Origin: Diadophis punctatus similis
Taxonomy: Eukaryota; Chordata; Lepidosauria; Squamata; Dipsadidae
Assembly (NCBI GenBank): GCA_023053685.1
Contig: JALIGW010000062.1
Location: 1,595,501 to 1,659,500, forward strand
Direction of reading: 5' to 3'
DNA length: 64,000 nucleotides
Positions 30,841 through 41,834 of the stretch are shown here, piece after piece. Position numbers and translations under genes: made by a program. The stretch's first letter is position 1. Every line of letters begins with the position of its first letter. Under the pieces are notes generated by a model that was given only the letters and a program-made list of their open reading frames with translations, ran no database searches and had not been told where the DNA came from.

Positions 30841-31330
30841 TTTGGGCTCTGCTACCTGCTGGAGAAGCTCAGGTGTTTTCCCTTGTCGCCTTTTGACAGA
30901 GGCACAAATGGGGCGGTTAGCCACATAGCTCTCCGTGTTCTTTTTCATTGACGGCCACTGAAATTGCCGCTTGATTAGATGCAGGGTTTTTACGAAGCCA
31001 AAATGCCCTGCTGCTTTTGAATCACGGCTTTTGTGTATAACCATTAATCGTTGGCTTTGTGGGACATGTAGTTTGGCTCCCACCCAAGCGAGGCCATCTT
31101 GCATTGTACATTCTCCCTTGTGCATTTTGGAACAACTCATCCTCCTCCAAAGCTGCCTTTAGGGCACCCTTTAAATCATCAGCTAGTTTGGTTTTCATTT
31201 GGGCTTGTGCCCGGGTGGTGACTGGGGCTGCCAGTGGCCTGGAGGGGATGACTGGTTTAATCACCTCTGGCTCTATATTGCTGCAGCCTGGATAAAGCAT
31301 CTGCTAGAAACTTCCTCCTTCATGTGAAGA
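30841..31330 (-). mobile_element. Ty3/gypsy pol fragment: integrase zinc-binding region, decayed
   Basis: The minus frame 30823-31140 contains DSKAAGHFG and KTLHLIKRQFQWPSM, the H2C2 zinc-binding start of gypsy integrases; the first cysteine of the CxxC pair is replaced by arginine (ANRPICA). The upstream minus frame 31022-31300 ends the preceding linker. Protease, RT and RNase H are missing between this and the gag fragment. Confidence 0.8.
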
Positions 31331-31334
31331 AGAA

Positions 31335-31432
31335 GAAGAGCTGAAGAAGCTTTTCTTGGATGAGAAGTGAAATGTCTTCAAAGAAAAACCAGAAAGTCCA
31401 GTTGCCTTGTGAAAAAGCCTCTGGGTGTACTC
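31335..31432 (+). mobile_element. hammerhead-type repeat fragment, plus strand
   Basis: GAGCTGAAGAAGCTTTTCTT then GGATGAGAAGTGAAATGTC and CAGAAAGTCCAGTTGCC. Both CpGs of the core are decayed to TG and stem II has one extra T. Confidence 0.75.
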
Positions 31433-31444
31433 AACCACTCCCCT

Positions 31445-31645
31445 GTGCTAATAATGGGTTTCACTTACCTTTGCTACCAGTTTGGAGATGTGCGTGTGCT
31501 CCCTTCGCTCATGTGCACGCATATTGCTTCTGCGCATGTGCAGATCATCCGTGATGACGTCCAAGTGGGTGGGCGGACCCTCCCACCGCTGCCGCTACTG
31601 GTTCGCCCGAACCGGGGTGAACCGTTAGCAACCCAACACTGCCCT
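31445..31645 (+). mobile_element. family F MITE
   Basis: AATGGGTTTCACTTACC at the left, CCGAACCGGGGTGAACCG and CAACCCAACACTGC at the right, with TCTGCGCATGTGCAGA in the middle. It sits inside the gypsy body. Confidence 0.6.
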
Positions 31646-31649
31646 GGGC

Positions 31650-32500
31650 CCTTAGCTGATGGTCTTTATGCGATCTCTGGCCTTGTGATCAGCTAAAGGG
31701 GCTTCTGAGCACTTTTGAAGTGTGGCCACAAAGCAGTTTCTCAGCTCCGGGGCGTCATCCTTGTGGAGGGTGACCATCCATTCAGCTGCGGCCCCCTCCA
31801 ATGCCAGAGTCACACCCCTCACCTTAGGCCCTTCTGTGGCTATTTCTGGCCATACTTTTGCATGTATGTCCAAACCTGTGCCAGGAGAAACCCCGGTTGC
31901 TTGGGGTCTCTGTTGAACTTTCCTCCCAGGGCTGATGTCTTGCGTCCTCTCCACCTTGCTGGCGCTGCTCCTGCGGCTGGGCTGTGGGGCCAGATGGTGG
32001 TTGCAGTAGCCGGGGGGGCTCACTTTTGCTGCCATTGTGGAGGCAGAGGTAGTTTCCCCCTCGCTTGCCATGGCTGGAATTGGCTGGTCAGCGGGATGTG
32101 CTACCCAGGCTAGGACTTCTCGAGCTTTGAGATTACCAAAAGCCCCCCTCAGGAACTTTATGGCTTGCTCCAGCATCCAGTCCTCTCGCTCCACCTCGCC
32201 TGCGCTCAATTCTTTCCCCAGTTCCTCCAGTTCCACTTGGATCTCCCACCAACAGCTGCCAGGGCCCTATGGGTGGATGCCACTCCCATGGGCTTCCCTT
32301 CCCACTCTCCCTTTTTTCCGACCCTGAGGGATCATCAGGTTCTTGGTGGGTCATCCTCTCCCAGCCATCCGGATAGATCCAGCCCTCCAGGAGGGGGTTT
32401 CGAGGATGTTTCCCCTCTGGCCTCCATCTCTTCCTGGTCGCTCCCGTGAGCCGACATCGTTTGCACAGTCCCCATGGTAGAGGCGTTTTCCTCTCCGGGT
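31650..32500 (-). pseudogene. Ty3/gypsy gag fragment, frameshifted
   Basis: The minus frame 31652-32236 reads GVTLALEGAAAEWMVTLHKD and later PLADHKARDRIKTI, a gypsy gag capsid segment. A second minus frame (32133-32507) holds the N-terminal part, so at least one frameshift separates them. Upstream (to about 32880) is likely leader and LTR in the same orientation. Not functional. Confidence 0.75.
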
Positions 32501-32509
32501 TAATCACAA

Positions 32510-32880
32510 GTGCAGAGCTGTTTTAATGTCAGAGCTGCCCCAGTCCGATCCCTTAGGAAAGAAAAGCCTTCGACTCCATTGGGTTAAAGCAAAGAGTTCT
32601 TTTACTAAGGATGTTGGTTGCAGTAAAGTCAAGCCAGCTCTGAAATCGATAGATACAAAAATAAGGTGTAGGTTTGACCCAATCCCATCCCCCCCCCCCG
32701 TGACCAGTCTGTTTCCAGCCAACTGGAGCTCGCCAAGATGTTTTGAGAACTCTTGAGATGTTTGGGGTAATCTGCATATTTCTCAGGGTGCCTGGCCGTG
32801 AGGTGCTGGTACAAACAGGATCCAGCTGCTCTGGTCCTTCTCACCTGTCATCCCCCCCTCTTGATTTCCTATCACGTATA
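32510..32880 (-). mobile_element. probable gypsy LTR/leader, minus strand
   Basis: Lies where the 5' LTR of the minus-strand gypsy element should be, and has no other identity. I cannot define its ends; a C-run is at 32690. Confidence 0.35.
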
Positions 32881-32993
32881 CCAGGGGTCCTCAAACTACG
32901 GCCTGCGGGCCGGATATGGCCCACCGAAGCCATTAATCCAGCCCCCGTGGGACCATGAGCCTGCCCCGCCCATATTGCCCCACCCACCCATTG

Positions 32994-33322
32994 TGTTAAG
33001 GTGATAATAAATCTCATAGAGGCGGTGTGGATCTTTTCTTGAAATTCAGACATTTAGAAATAAAACCGAGATTAAAAGTCTAATAGAAAATATATATTTC
33101 GGTACAAAAACAATAAATCCTGAATAGTTACATTCTTGCTAATATATTGTGACCGCTCCGGTCAGAATCAAAGGCAGAATAATAATAATGGAGAATCAGG
33201 AATGCACACATGTGCAGAAGATCACATCACGTGTCCTGCTTGTATTGGAATGTACCATAATATTAGGATAGGGATGCATCACCCTGCATAGACATGCAAC
33301 TGACAATATTCACTACGTGACA
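32994..33322 (-). mobile_element. solo LTR family A, minus strand, 5-bp TSD
   Basis: Ends TGTTAAGGTG and CACTACGTGACA; the exact duplication CATTG lies at 32989-32993 and 33323-33327. Reverse complement aligns with 2846-3170. Inside the family D hAT. Confidence 0.9.
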
Positions 33323-33362
33323 CATTGGCCAGTGAGATTCCAAAAGCGGATTGAGACTGCTG

Positions 33363-33792
33363 CAATGAGAATAGAATGGAATGGAATGGGAATAGGAGAG
33401 AATGGGAATGGGAATAGCATGGGATGGGATGGGATGGAATAGCAATAGCAATAGAATGGAATGGGAATAGGATGGAATGGAATGGAATGGGAATAGGAGA
33501 GAATGGGAATGGGAATAGCATGGGATGGGATGGGATGGAATAGCAATAGCAATAGAATGGAATGGGAATAGGATGGAATGGAATGGAATGGGAATAGGAG
33601 AGAATGGGAATGGGAATAGCATGGGATGGGATGGAATAGCAATAGCAATAGAATGGAATGGGAATAGGATGGAATGGAATGGAATGGGAATAGGAGAGAA
33701 TGGGAATGGGAATAGCATGGGATGGGATGGGATGGAATAGCAATAGCAATAGAATGGAATGGGAATAGGATGGAATGGAATGGAATGGAATT
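33363..33792. repeat. GGAAT-type minisatellite with ~101-bp higher-order unit
   Basis: Built of GGAAT, GGGAT and GGGAATA pentamers. The marker AGCAATAGCAATAG recurs at 33441, 33542, 33638 and 33739, periods 101, 96 and 101; the short one lacks one GGGAT. Long open frames on both strands are by-products of the repeat. Confidence 0.95.
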
Positions 33793-33902
33793 CAATGAGG
33801 ATGTACCAGGGCACTGCCAGGATTGAAGGGGATCCTGCGGAAGATGCCCTAGGACAGAGCCAGTCACATCTCTCTACCCATCAAGCATTCTATGTCCAGG
33901 TT

Positions 33903-34298
33903 TGTCACGATGTGGATATTGCCAGTTGAGCATCTCTACTATTTCTAGGTTTACTGTATTTTCTAATCAAGTTTAAGTTTAAGTTTCAGTTTAATTAAAT
34001 TTATATACCGCCCTTCTCCAGGGGACTCAAGCAGACATGTGATATGTTTTACTACGCATGTGTGCATTCCAGGAGTCTCCTCCTTCTTTCTTCTCCTGTG
34101 AGCCTCGCCCAAGGCAGACATGAATTCTTAGCTGAGAAAATGTAGCTTATTTAAGGTTTATATTCTTTTGTTACTTTTGTACTGAAATAAATATTTTGTT
34201 AATTAGAATTGAATCTCGGTTTTATTTTCTAAGTAAGAATGACTTCAAAGAAGCAAGATCCTATATCATCTCTTTGATAGGAAAATTCCTATCCGTCA
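33903..34298 (+). mobile_element. solo LTR family A, plus strand, 5-bp TSD
   Basis: TGTCACGATGTGG to CCTATCCGTCA with the exact duplication AGGTT (33898-33902, 34299-34303) and signal TGAAATAAATATTTTG near 34183. An L2-like tail (TATATACCGCCCTTCTCC, about 33965-34030) is inserted in it. Confidence 0.88.
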
Positions 34299-34700
34299 AG
34301 GTTTCTCTTCTCCACCCCCATTTGCTCTTCTAGCACACTTTTCTTTCTTTTGATATAACAGGTAAAAGTCTTTGAACGCACCTGAGAGCTAAACTTTAGT
34401 TGTACTTAAAATCTTAATTTCTCCAGAGGGGCTCAAATAGTGGAAAGGAGAGCAAACAAAACACCCCCAGGAGCAAAACAAATTAAGGTTTAATTTCTGT
34501 GCATTGTTTAATAGACTGCTAAATTGGCAAAATGGACTGCTAGATTGGCCATGCCTACCCAGTCACCATGAGCACCTAGCCACACCCACCCAGTCACATG
34601 ACCACCTAGCCACATGCACCCAGCCAGCCCGGCCTCAACCGTCTGAGGGACCGTGAAATGGCCCCCTGTTAAAAAAAGTTTGAGGACCCCTGACGTACAC

Positions 34701-35270
34701 ACAAAGCTTTATTGCCCTTTCATCCCCCCTTCTTCTTTTTATGGCAGGATGCCTGTCAGCTCTCTGAGGAAGACTTCCAGGGCCGGTTAATGGATTTAGA
34801 GCTGCTGCTGCTGACCTTATTATCTTTCTCTGATTGCTTTCGTCCATTTTGCTGTGACCGAAAAATAATGGAAGCACTAGGCAAAAATTCAAACGACACA
34901 ATAAATATAGTCAAGCAGAAGAAGAAAAAAAATGACTTCATTGCATTCTTTTCAAGTTTATGTTTTCTCTTTAAGCTTATTAATAATATACAATTGCATT
35001 CCTTTTTGGATGCTATGGTGTTGTTTGTGGGGGAGAGCTGCAGTGTCTTCTTCATCAGTAGAGAGTGCTGTGGCCCTGTTTCATGCCTCTTCCTGCTGGT
35101 GAAAAAAAAAGCTGCTTCATTATCATTATTATTTTTGGAACAATCTATTCCAGAAAAGCAAGATGATGGGGGCAGATTTTTGTTAGTAGTAGAAGAAGCT
35201 CTGAAAAAGGGCTGAGATTCTCTCTAGTAATAAGAAAATACACTGCATTTTTTTCTCCTTTGGAGAAACC
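34701..35270. other. unique sequence
   Basis: Nothing recognised. A splice-acceptor-like TTTATGGCAG at 34747 opens a frame, but no donor or homology supports an exon. Confidence 0.4.
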
Positions 35271-35384
35271 GGTTTGGCCCGGTTCTGTGGATCGGTAATG
35301 GCGGCGATGGGAGGCTCCACCCACCCTCCCGGGACGCACGCACGAACCGGTAGCAACGGGTTTTAGAACCCACTACTGATATAC
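35271..35384 (+). mobile_element. family F MITE, 3' part
   Basis: GGTTTGGCCCGGTTCTGTGG then CACGAACCGGTAGCAACGGG and GAACCCACTACTGA are the right half of family F. Confidence 0.55.
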
Positions 35385-35398
35385 ATGTACCATTTTTA

Positions 35399-35426
35399 CA
35401 CACACACACACAACACACACAACACA

Positions 35427-35474
<48 letters not shown>
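35399..35474. repeat. (AC)n microsatellite
   Basis: Interrupted then pure ACAC tract. Confidence 0.95.
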
Positions 35475-35479
35475 TTTAT

Positions 35480-36101
<622 letters not shown>

Positions 36102-36250
36102 TATCTAAAAGAGTTGGAGAAGATTGCTTGCAACCCTTTTACATTTCTCTCAAAGGAGAAAAGAATGGCTGTGAAAGAAAAATGTATCCGGAAAAAAAAT
36201 CAAAATCCTGACAATTACCGAGGGAAGACTTCTTTCAAAAGATCCATTAC

Positions 36251-36645
36251 AGGCAGTCCTCAACATACGACCACGACTGAGCCCCAAATTTATGTTGTTA
36301 AGTGAAAAATTTGTTAAGTGAGCTTTGCCCCATTTTACAACTTTTCCTGCCACGCCTGTTAAGTGAATCACTGTAGTTGTTAAATTAGTAACCCGGTTGT
36401 TAAGTGAATCTGGTTTCCCCGTTGACTTTGCTTGTCAGAAGGTCACAAAAGGGGATCACATGACCCCTGGACACAGCGGCCGTCATAAATATGAGCCAGT
36501 TGCCATGTAAATTTTGATCACGTGACCATGGGGGTGCTTCAAAGGTTGTAACTGTGAAAAATGGTAATAAGTCAAATTTTTCAGTGCCGTTGTAACTTTG
36601 AATGGTCACTAAATGAAGCATTGTAAGTCAAGGACTGCCAGTGGG
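36251..36645 (-). mobile_element. full-length TIR element family I
   Basis: GGCAGTCCTCAACATACGAC at one end and GTAAGTCAAGGACTGCC at the other form the inverted repeat; repeated TTGTTAAGTGAATC blocks fill the interior. Superfamily not assigned; no clear TSD. Truncated relatives at 13690, 25765, 42299, 43965, 47455 and 53905. Confidence 0.75.
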
Positions 36646-36719
36646 CCTGGGGAATGCAAGGTGGGATGGAGCCCATAAAATGGCTTGTGTGATGTGTTGT
36701 CGCTGGGTTGGGGGTTATT

Positions 36720-36860
36720 TATTATTTTTTAAATTTACTATGTGACTTTTATTAGTTTTATATATGAAGTTTTTATATTCTTGTAAGCCGCCTTGAGTCA
36801 CCATGTGAGAATAGGCGGCAATATAAATTTCCTAAAATAAAATATAAATAAATAAAGGAC
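36720..36860 (+). mobile_element. L2-like LINE 3' tail
   Basis: GTAAGCCGCCTTGAGTCACC then GAGAATAGGCGGCAATATAA and a (AAAT)n end. Confidence 0.65.
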
Positions 36861-37355
36861 TACCTGTAATTGTTTCTAGAAATATAAAACATTTTTGACT
36901 GCTTAAGCCAAGGAGAACACCCTGTGTACCTTTGACCTTTCTTGAGATCCCTTGTGGCCTAATTTCAGATGCATGTAGTTCTCTTTTAATAATCAATAGC
37001 AATTACTCTATCATTTATAACTAATAAAGGGTGCAGCAGGGGGGCTGCATGGATGCCCATGTATAAATTTCTCCTGCAAAATGGATTAATAAAGCATTAT
37101 GATTAGCTATTTTCTTATTTGCAGGAGAATGAGTCTGAGGTGCTAATTGAAACAATCCAGCAAAATGTCAACGCCTTTTTTTTTAAGGATATGAAATATT
37201 CATTGAAATCAGGCAGTTGCATGGGGGACAAATGGTATCTTTTATCTTTTTATCTTTTTATCTTTTCTTATTGGGCTTTGACCCAAGAGGGTGTCTCCCA
37301 TTGCAGGAAATTTCACCACTAGCCTCAAGAAGGATTTATTGGCCTGTGGTAGAAC
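36861..37355. other. unique sequence
   Basis: Nothing supported. An acceptor-like TTATTTGCAG at 37115 opens a short frame, but no donor is evident. Confidence 0.4.
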
Positions 37356-37360
37356 TTGGT

Positions 37361-37564
37361 TGTTATGTACTGTCTGTAGCATGGTTTCACCCAGGTCCAG
37401 CGTTTGAGCGGGAGAATACTCAAACGCTATTGGTTGATGCATCTGTCAGCTCCCTATAAAAGGGCTAGCTGTCAGATTGCAAGTTGCTGGTTGTACAGAG
37501 AAATTGCGAAGTAAAGAAGTTCCTTTTGAAGTCTGTCTCCTGTCGTTATTCCCACAACTCAACA
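37361..37564 (+). mobile_element. Ty3/gypsy 5' LTR (family C)
   Basis: TGTTATGTACTGTC to CCACAACTCAACA (TG...CA). CCCTATAAAAGGG at about 37452 is a TATA box. Immediately followed by TGGCAACGAGGGC, which fits a primer-binding site of gypsy type. Confidence 0.85.
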
Positions 37565-37645
37565 GTGGCAACGAGGGCTTGAGAGCAGGAGAACAAAGAC
37601 GATCTACTCAGGCACAAGCAACCAGCCAGGCACACCTCACCAAGG

Positions 37646-38120
37646 ATGTCTGCCTTCCATCTACCAGCACCTTTCAAGCCGGCTAAAGAGAAATGGGAGT
37701 CGTATATGAGGAGCTTTGAGTGCTTCTTGGAAGCAAATGACCTGTTGGACCTGACTGATAACTGAAAAAGAGCACTTTTCTTGAGTCACTGTGGCCCCGA
37801 AGTGTTTGACACCGCGGAGTCGCTGTCAGACCCAACCCCACTACACACCGTACCGTGGCAGGTGCTGCAAGCAACCCTGAAGACCCACTACGCTCCCACT
37901 CCATCCAAAATCGTCCGGCGCTATGAATTCCGGCAAAGACTGCAGCAGGAGGGTGAGACCATTAATCAGTACATCGCTGCCCTCCATAAAGCTGCAGGTC
38001 ACTGCGAATTCAGAGATCTAAACGACATCCTGCTTGATCAGTTGATTTGAGGCGTTCAAGGCATTCGTCTCCAGTGCCGGCTCCTGGCGAGACCCAATTT
38101 GACCCTGGTTGCCACTCCCC
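37646..38120 (+). pseudogene. Ty3/gypsy gag remnant, two premature stops
   Basis: ATG at 37646 after CCAAGG starts a gag-like frame containing MRSFECFLEANDLLDL and, later, NQYIAALHKAAGHCEF, a typical gypsy capsid segment. Stops at 37763 and 38048 are both TGA where CGA would be expected, as from CpG decay; otherwise the frame stays open. The element breaks off near 38120 against a CR1; no pol remains. Confidence 0.85.
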
Positions 38121-38125
38121 AAAGC

Positions 38126-38388
38126 TCCTGAAGGCAATGGGGAAAAAACAATGGATGGAAACTAATCAAGGAGAGAAGCAACTTGGAATTAAGGAGAAAC
38201 TTCCTAACAGTGAGGACAATTAACCAGTGGAACAGCTGGCCTCCAGAAGTCGTGGGTGCTTCATCACTGGAAGTTTTCAAGAAGAGACTGAACAACCACC
38301 TATCTGAAATGGTATGGGGTCTCCTGCTTGACCAGGGGGTTGGACTAGAAGACCTCCAAGGTCCCTTCCAGCTCTATTCTGATTGAAT
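38126..38388 (+). mobile_element. CR1 LINE 3' end
   Basis: AATGGATGGAAACTAATCAA, then AACAGTGAGGACAATTAACC and the tail GGGGTTGGACTAGAAGACCT. 5'-truncated against the gypsy gag. Confidence 0.88.
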
Positions 38389-38663
38389 GATCTTCCGGTC
38401 AATGAGTCTCATTGAAAAATTGCATTTTGAGGCACGAGCCTTAGAAACCATATTTGGCCTTCAGCAGGGAGCTCTTCTCCAAGCCATATGCAAAACTCCA
38501 CCCATGCCTGATCTAAAATATTCTTGCTGTTTCAGATACAATTTTTGCTCTCTTATGAAAGAGACAATATTGACAAAAAGACCTGCTTGCCACTTGCCAC
38601 TAAATAAATATTTTCATTTCTTTAGATTCATTAGACTATTAAGGCCTTGGCAGAAGGTAGCAC

Positions 38664-38962
38664 CAGGGGTGAAATGCTCCCGGTTCGGGCGGGCCAGTCG
38701 GTCGTTGTAGAGCCGATAGAGCCGATAGCGATCGCAGTGCGAGCCTTCACCCGCCCACCTGGACGCCGCCATTTGGGTTCTTTTACCCTCTGCGCATGCG
38801 CAAAGCATTCTGCGCATGCACAGAGGGTAAAAGAACCCAAATGGCGGCATCCAGGTGGGCGGGGGAAGCGGGTGGGGGAAGGCTCGCGCTGCGATCACTA
38901 TCGGTTCTATCAGCTCTACGATGACCGACTGGCCCGCCCGAACTGGGAGCATTTCACCCCTG
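38664..38962. mobile_element. near-perfect palindromic foldback element (family G), 8-bp TSD
   Basis: CAGGGGTGAAATGCTCCCGG and CTGGGAGCATTTCACCCCTG are the ends of a 299-bp element that is an inverted repeat along its whole length, centred on an NRF1-like palindrome near 38810. The exact duplication GGTAGCAC lies at 38656-38663 and 38963-38970. No coding capacity. Confidence 0.92.
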
Positions 38963-38974
38963 GGTAGCACCATG

Positions 38975-40040
38975 GTAGAGAAGCAAAGTTCAGCTTTGAG
39001 TTACTTACAGTATATAAAGAGACTATCAGAAACGATTGTAGGCTAGAGGAATAAGAATGTCCAGAACCTGCAAATATAATCTTGAAGACAGAAAGCACAA
39101 GTTGACTGAACGATCTGTTCTGTTCGTACATCCCTTACCTAATCAAAAACCTTGGACACGCAATATGCTGAGCCCTGTTTCTACTGAGACAGCTGTTGGC
39201 ACAAACTTTGCTGCCATTGATAAATGCCTTCGATGCTTTGAGCTGGTGGGGATGGATGTGCTTACGCAGATCCCATCTTTTGGGTGGCAACAGCATGATT
39301 AGTCTGGTAGTTCTTTCTCCCATGATCCCATGGGAGAATCCCTTCTCGGCCCAGCTTGTATTGAGTTTCCACTGTGGAATCCAATCTATTCTCTCCCCAG
39401 GTGCCAGAATAGCTTAGAAAGACTGTTAGGTCCACCAGAAGCCAGATGGAAGAGCTTGAGACCAGCATGTAATTGAAATCAGGCAAGATTCAGGCAGAAC
39501 CATGAATTTATAGGACACCCCCAGCTTCCAACGGCCGTCCAAGTGTCGATTCCAGATTTGAACTGCAGGGTTCCAGCCAACCCGACAGCAAAAGTCTATT
39601 TCGCCCTTTCTCCTGCTGTCTGGATTTGTGAGCTGTGATCTCCACAAATGTTTATCTGGGCTGGTTATCTCTCCTTGGCTTCATATACCACCCTTCTTAA
39701 ACTGTCGTTCTGACCTTGTTTCCCTTCACTAAAACCAATTTCCCCCTCTGTCTCATTTAGGAGGCCTCTTCACGACACTCCTGGTTCCTCCATGATTTTA
39801 ACTCCAGGGAGGATCACTCACAAGAATGGGAGAAAAGTGAATTCAGGAGGACGTTGCTGAGGGGAGTAAAAGGAAGGGGCTTGGAGGCATCCACTCCTCA
39901 TTTACTCAGGCAGGCTGGGTTGAGAAAGATACTCAACTTCTGTAGAGTAGACCACAATCACTAGAATGCCACAACATCTGGCTCAGTCTAACAGGGCAAG
40001 TAGAGGCCAAGTGGCAGTTGTCATCCAGCACTTCCTGCAT
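38975..40040. other. unique sequence
   Basis: No repeat family or gene recognised. Confidence 0.4.
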
Positions 40041-40044
40041 ATGA

Positions 40045-40240
40045 AAAAGAGAGAAGAAGGAAGGGAGAGAGGGAGGGAGGGGAAAGGGAGAAGGGGAAAG
40101 GGAGGAGGGAGAAGGGGAAAGGAGAGGAAAGAGAAGGAAAGGGAAGGAAAAAGGAAAGGAAAGGAAAAGGAGAAAGGAGAGGAAAGGAAAAGAGAGGTGA
40201 GCAGAGCAGAGCAGAGCAAAGGAGAAAGGAGAAAGGCCAA
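40045..40240. repeat. purine-only low-complexity tract
   Basis: GGGAAAGGAGAGGAAA-type sequence, almost purely purine on the plus strand, with GCAGA repeats at about 40200. Confidence 0.9.
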
Positions 40241-40429
40241 TTCCTTCCAGTGAGGGCTAGAGTGCACAGTACATTGAGGATGTGAGTATTGAATTGGGGG
40301 TGGGGGTGTCCTTTGCCAACAGAACCTTCTCTAGCCATGGCTGGAAGAAATGCTGGCCTCCAATGCCTCCTTTGCAGCCTGTCCTGTCTCTTCTGGAGTC
40401 TCAGAGAATCGTCCCAGACATGAACATGT

Positions 40430-41405
40430 TTGGGGGAATCACAGGTATAGAAAAGGTGGAATTTGGCTCAACAGCAGTTCACTGTAAAAGTGTTGTGGCT
40501 TGCCTGCTTCCCGCGCAGCTGGTAGCAGATCTGGAGGTTCAAGAGCCGACCGTGGCATGGCACTATCATCCCGTGTACCTGGCACTGAGTCTGACAGCGA
40601 CGAGGACTCAGTTCCAGAGGAGGAAGACCAGCCAGGGCCTTCTGCACCTTCTTACCTGGTGCTGAGTGAGTCATCAGGAGGAGCCTCTGCTGGATGCTAG
40701 GGCATGCAGAGTAGCTAGCAGGCAGGAATGGCTCTACAGATGGAGGTCTCCTCGCATGTAGAGCTGAGGGCTAATTGGCCATGCCCTCAGGCTACTTAAG
40801 GCTTGGAGCATGCAGTAGTAGTTGCTGGAAGCAACAACGGTGATTTATGGCACTCAAGATTTCTTTGCATCAGTGTTCCTGCTCTGAATCCTGTATTTTG
40901 GACTCCTTTGATATTTGGTTCCGGGATTCCAGCCAACTCTAGTGAGTAAAAGATAAGCACAGAGTAATTGCCTGTTTGTTTTGGACATTGAACTTTGGCT
41001 AAAAGCTCATGAAGAGAATATTGAACTTTATTCACCAAGACTCTCTTTCTGTTTGTTCCTGGACTTTAAACCCTGACTTTTTACTAAGCAACTTTATTAG
41101 TAAAAACCCCTTTATTTCTTTAGCAAACAGTTGTGTGTGTGTCCTTTCTGGGGGTTCCTGTGCTGGGACACAACAGAAAGGAACCTAGGAATCCTAGTAG
41201 ACAATGACTTAACATAAGCCAGCCGTGTGCTGCAGCTGCCAAAAAAGCCAAAGCCGTCCTAGGCTGCATTAGCAGAGGGATAGAAACACGATCACGTTCT
41301 AATATCTTGGAAAGGCCAGACGTGGAATACTGCGCCCAGTTCTGGTCCCCACAATATAAAAAAAGCTGTTGAGACCCTGGAAAGAATGCAGAAAGAGCAA
41401 CAAAG
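40430..41405 (+). mobile_element. CR1 LINE fragment, split by a solo LTR
   Basis: CR1 matches at 40440-40490 (GGTATAGAAAAGGTGGAATT then GGCTCAACAGCAG) and resumes at 41176 with CCTAGGAATCCTAGTAGAC, GCATTAGCAGAGGGATAG and TACTGCGCCCAGTTCTGG. Confidence 0.82.
40491..41175 (+). mobile_element. solo LTR family D, 685 bp
   Basis: TGTTGTGGCTTGCC to CTGGGACACAACA, with 7-bp inverted termini TGTTGTG/CACAACA. The flanks AAAAG and GAAAG differ at one base, and the CR1 on both sides is collinear, so this is a solo LTR insertion. Contains GAGGAGGAAGACC as in 11149-11680. Confidence 0.82.
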
Positions 41406-41429
41406 CACATTTTTCTCAATGGCTTTCTT

Positions 41430-41720
41430 TTCTGCATCATTTACTTGTTTACACACAGTACTATTAATCTTCTCATCGTTCCTATCACCCATCTCCTCCC
41501 ACAAATGACTGTATGACTGTAACTTTGTTGCTTGTATCCTTACAATTTATATTGACTGGTTCCTAATATGATTTGATTGCTTATTTGTACCCGGACAATC
41601 ATTAAGTGTTGTACCTTATGATTCTTGATGAATGTATCTTTTCTTTTATGTACATTGAGAGCATATACACCAAAAACAAATTCCTTGTGTGTCTAATCAA
41701 ACTTGGCTAATAAAGAATTC
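41430..41720 (+). mobile_element. LINE 3' UTR ending in a pentamer tail
   Basis: An AT-rich 3'-UTR-like sequence ending CTAATCAAACTTGGCTAATAAAG followed at once by TATTC repeats. A LINE tail that ends in a microsatellite of this type is described for snake CR1/L3 elements; family assignment by resemblance only. Confidence 0.5.
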
Positions 41721-41830
41721 TATTCTATTCTATTCTATTCTATTCTATTCTATTCTATTCTATTCTATTCTATTCTATTCTATTCTATTCTATTCTATTC
41801 TATTCTATTCTATTCTATCCTATTCTATTT
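41718..41830. repeat. (TATTC)n microsatellite
   Basis: About 22 TATTC units, directly joined to the preceding LINE tail. Confidence 0.97.
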
Positions 41831-41834
41831 AGAG

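Larger units (their letters stand above)
32882..34692 (+). mobile_element. hAT-like family D element (CAGGGGTCCTCAAAC), expanded by insertions
   Basis: Left end CAGGGGTCCTCAAACTACGG, right end AGTTTGAGGACCCCTG. The flanks ACGTATAC (32874-32881) and ACGTACAC (34693-34700) match at 7 of 8. Two solo LTRs and a minisatellite lie inside; the element's own sequence is GC-rich and without transposase. Confidence 0.82.

Noticed and set aside
33263..33867. Long overlapping frames with repeated IPFHSILFPFHS-type sequence
   Set aside because: Pure translation of the GGAAT minisatellite; all frames of a pentamer repeat without stops stay open.
34747..34900. Possible exon after TTTATGGCAG
   Set aside because: No donor within reasonable distance, no recognisable protein, and the frame continues into AT-rich low-complexity sequence.
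37116..37200. Possible exon after TTATTTGCAG
   Set aside because: Short frame, weak donor, followed by a T-run; no supporting homology.
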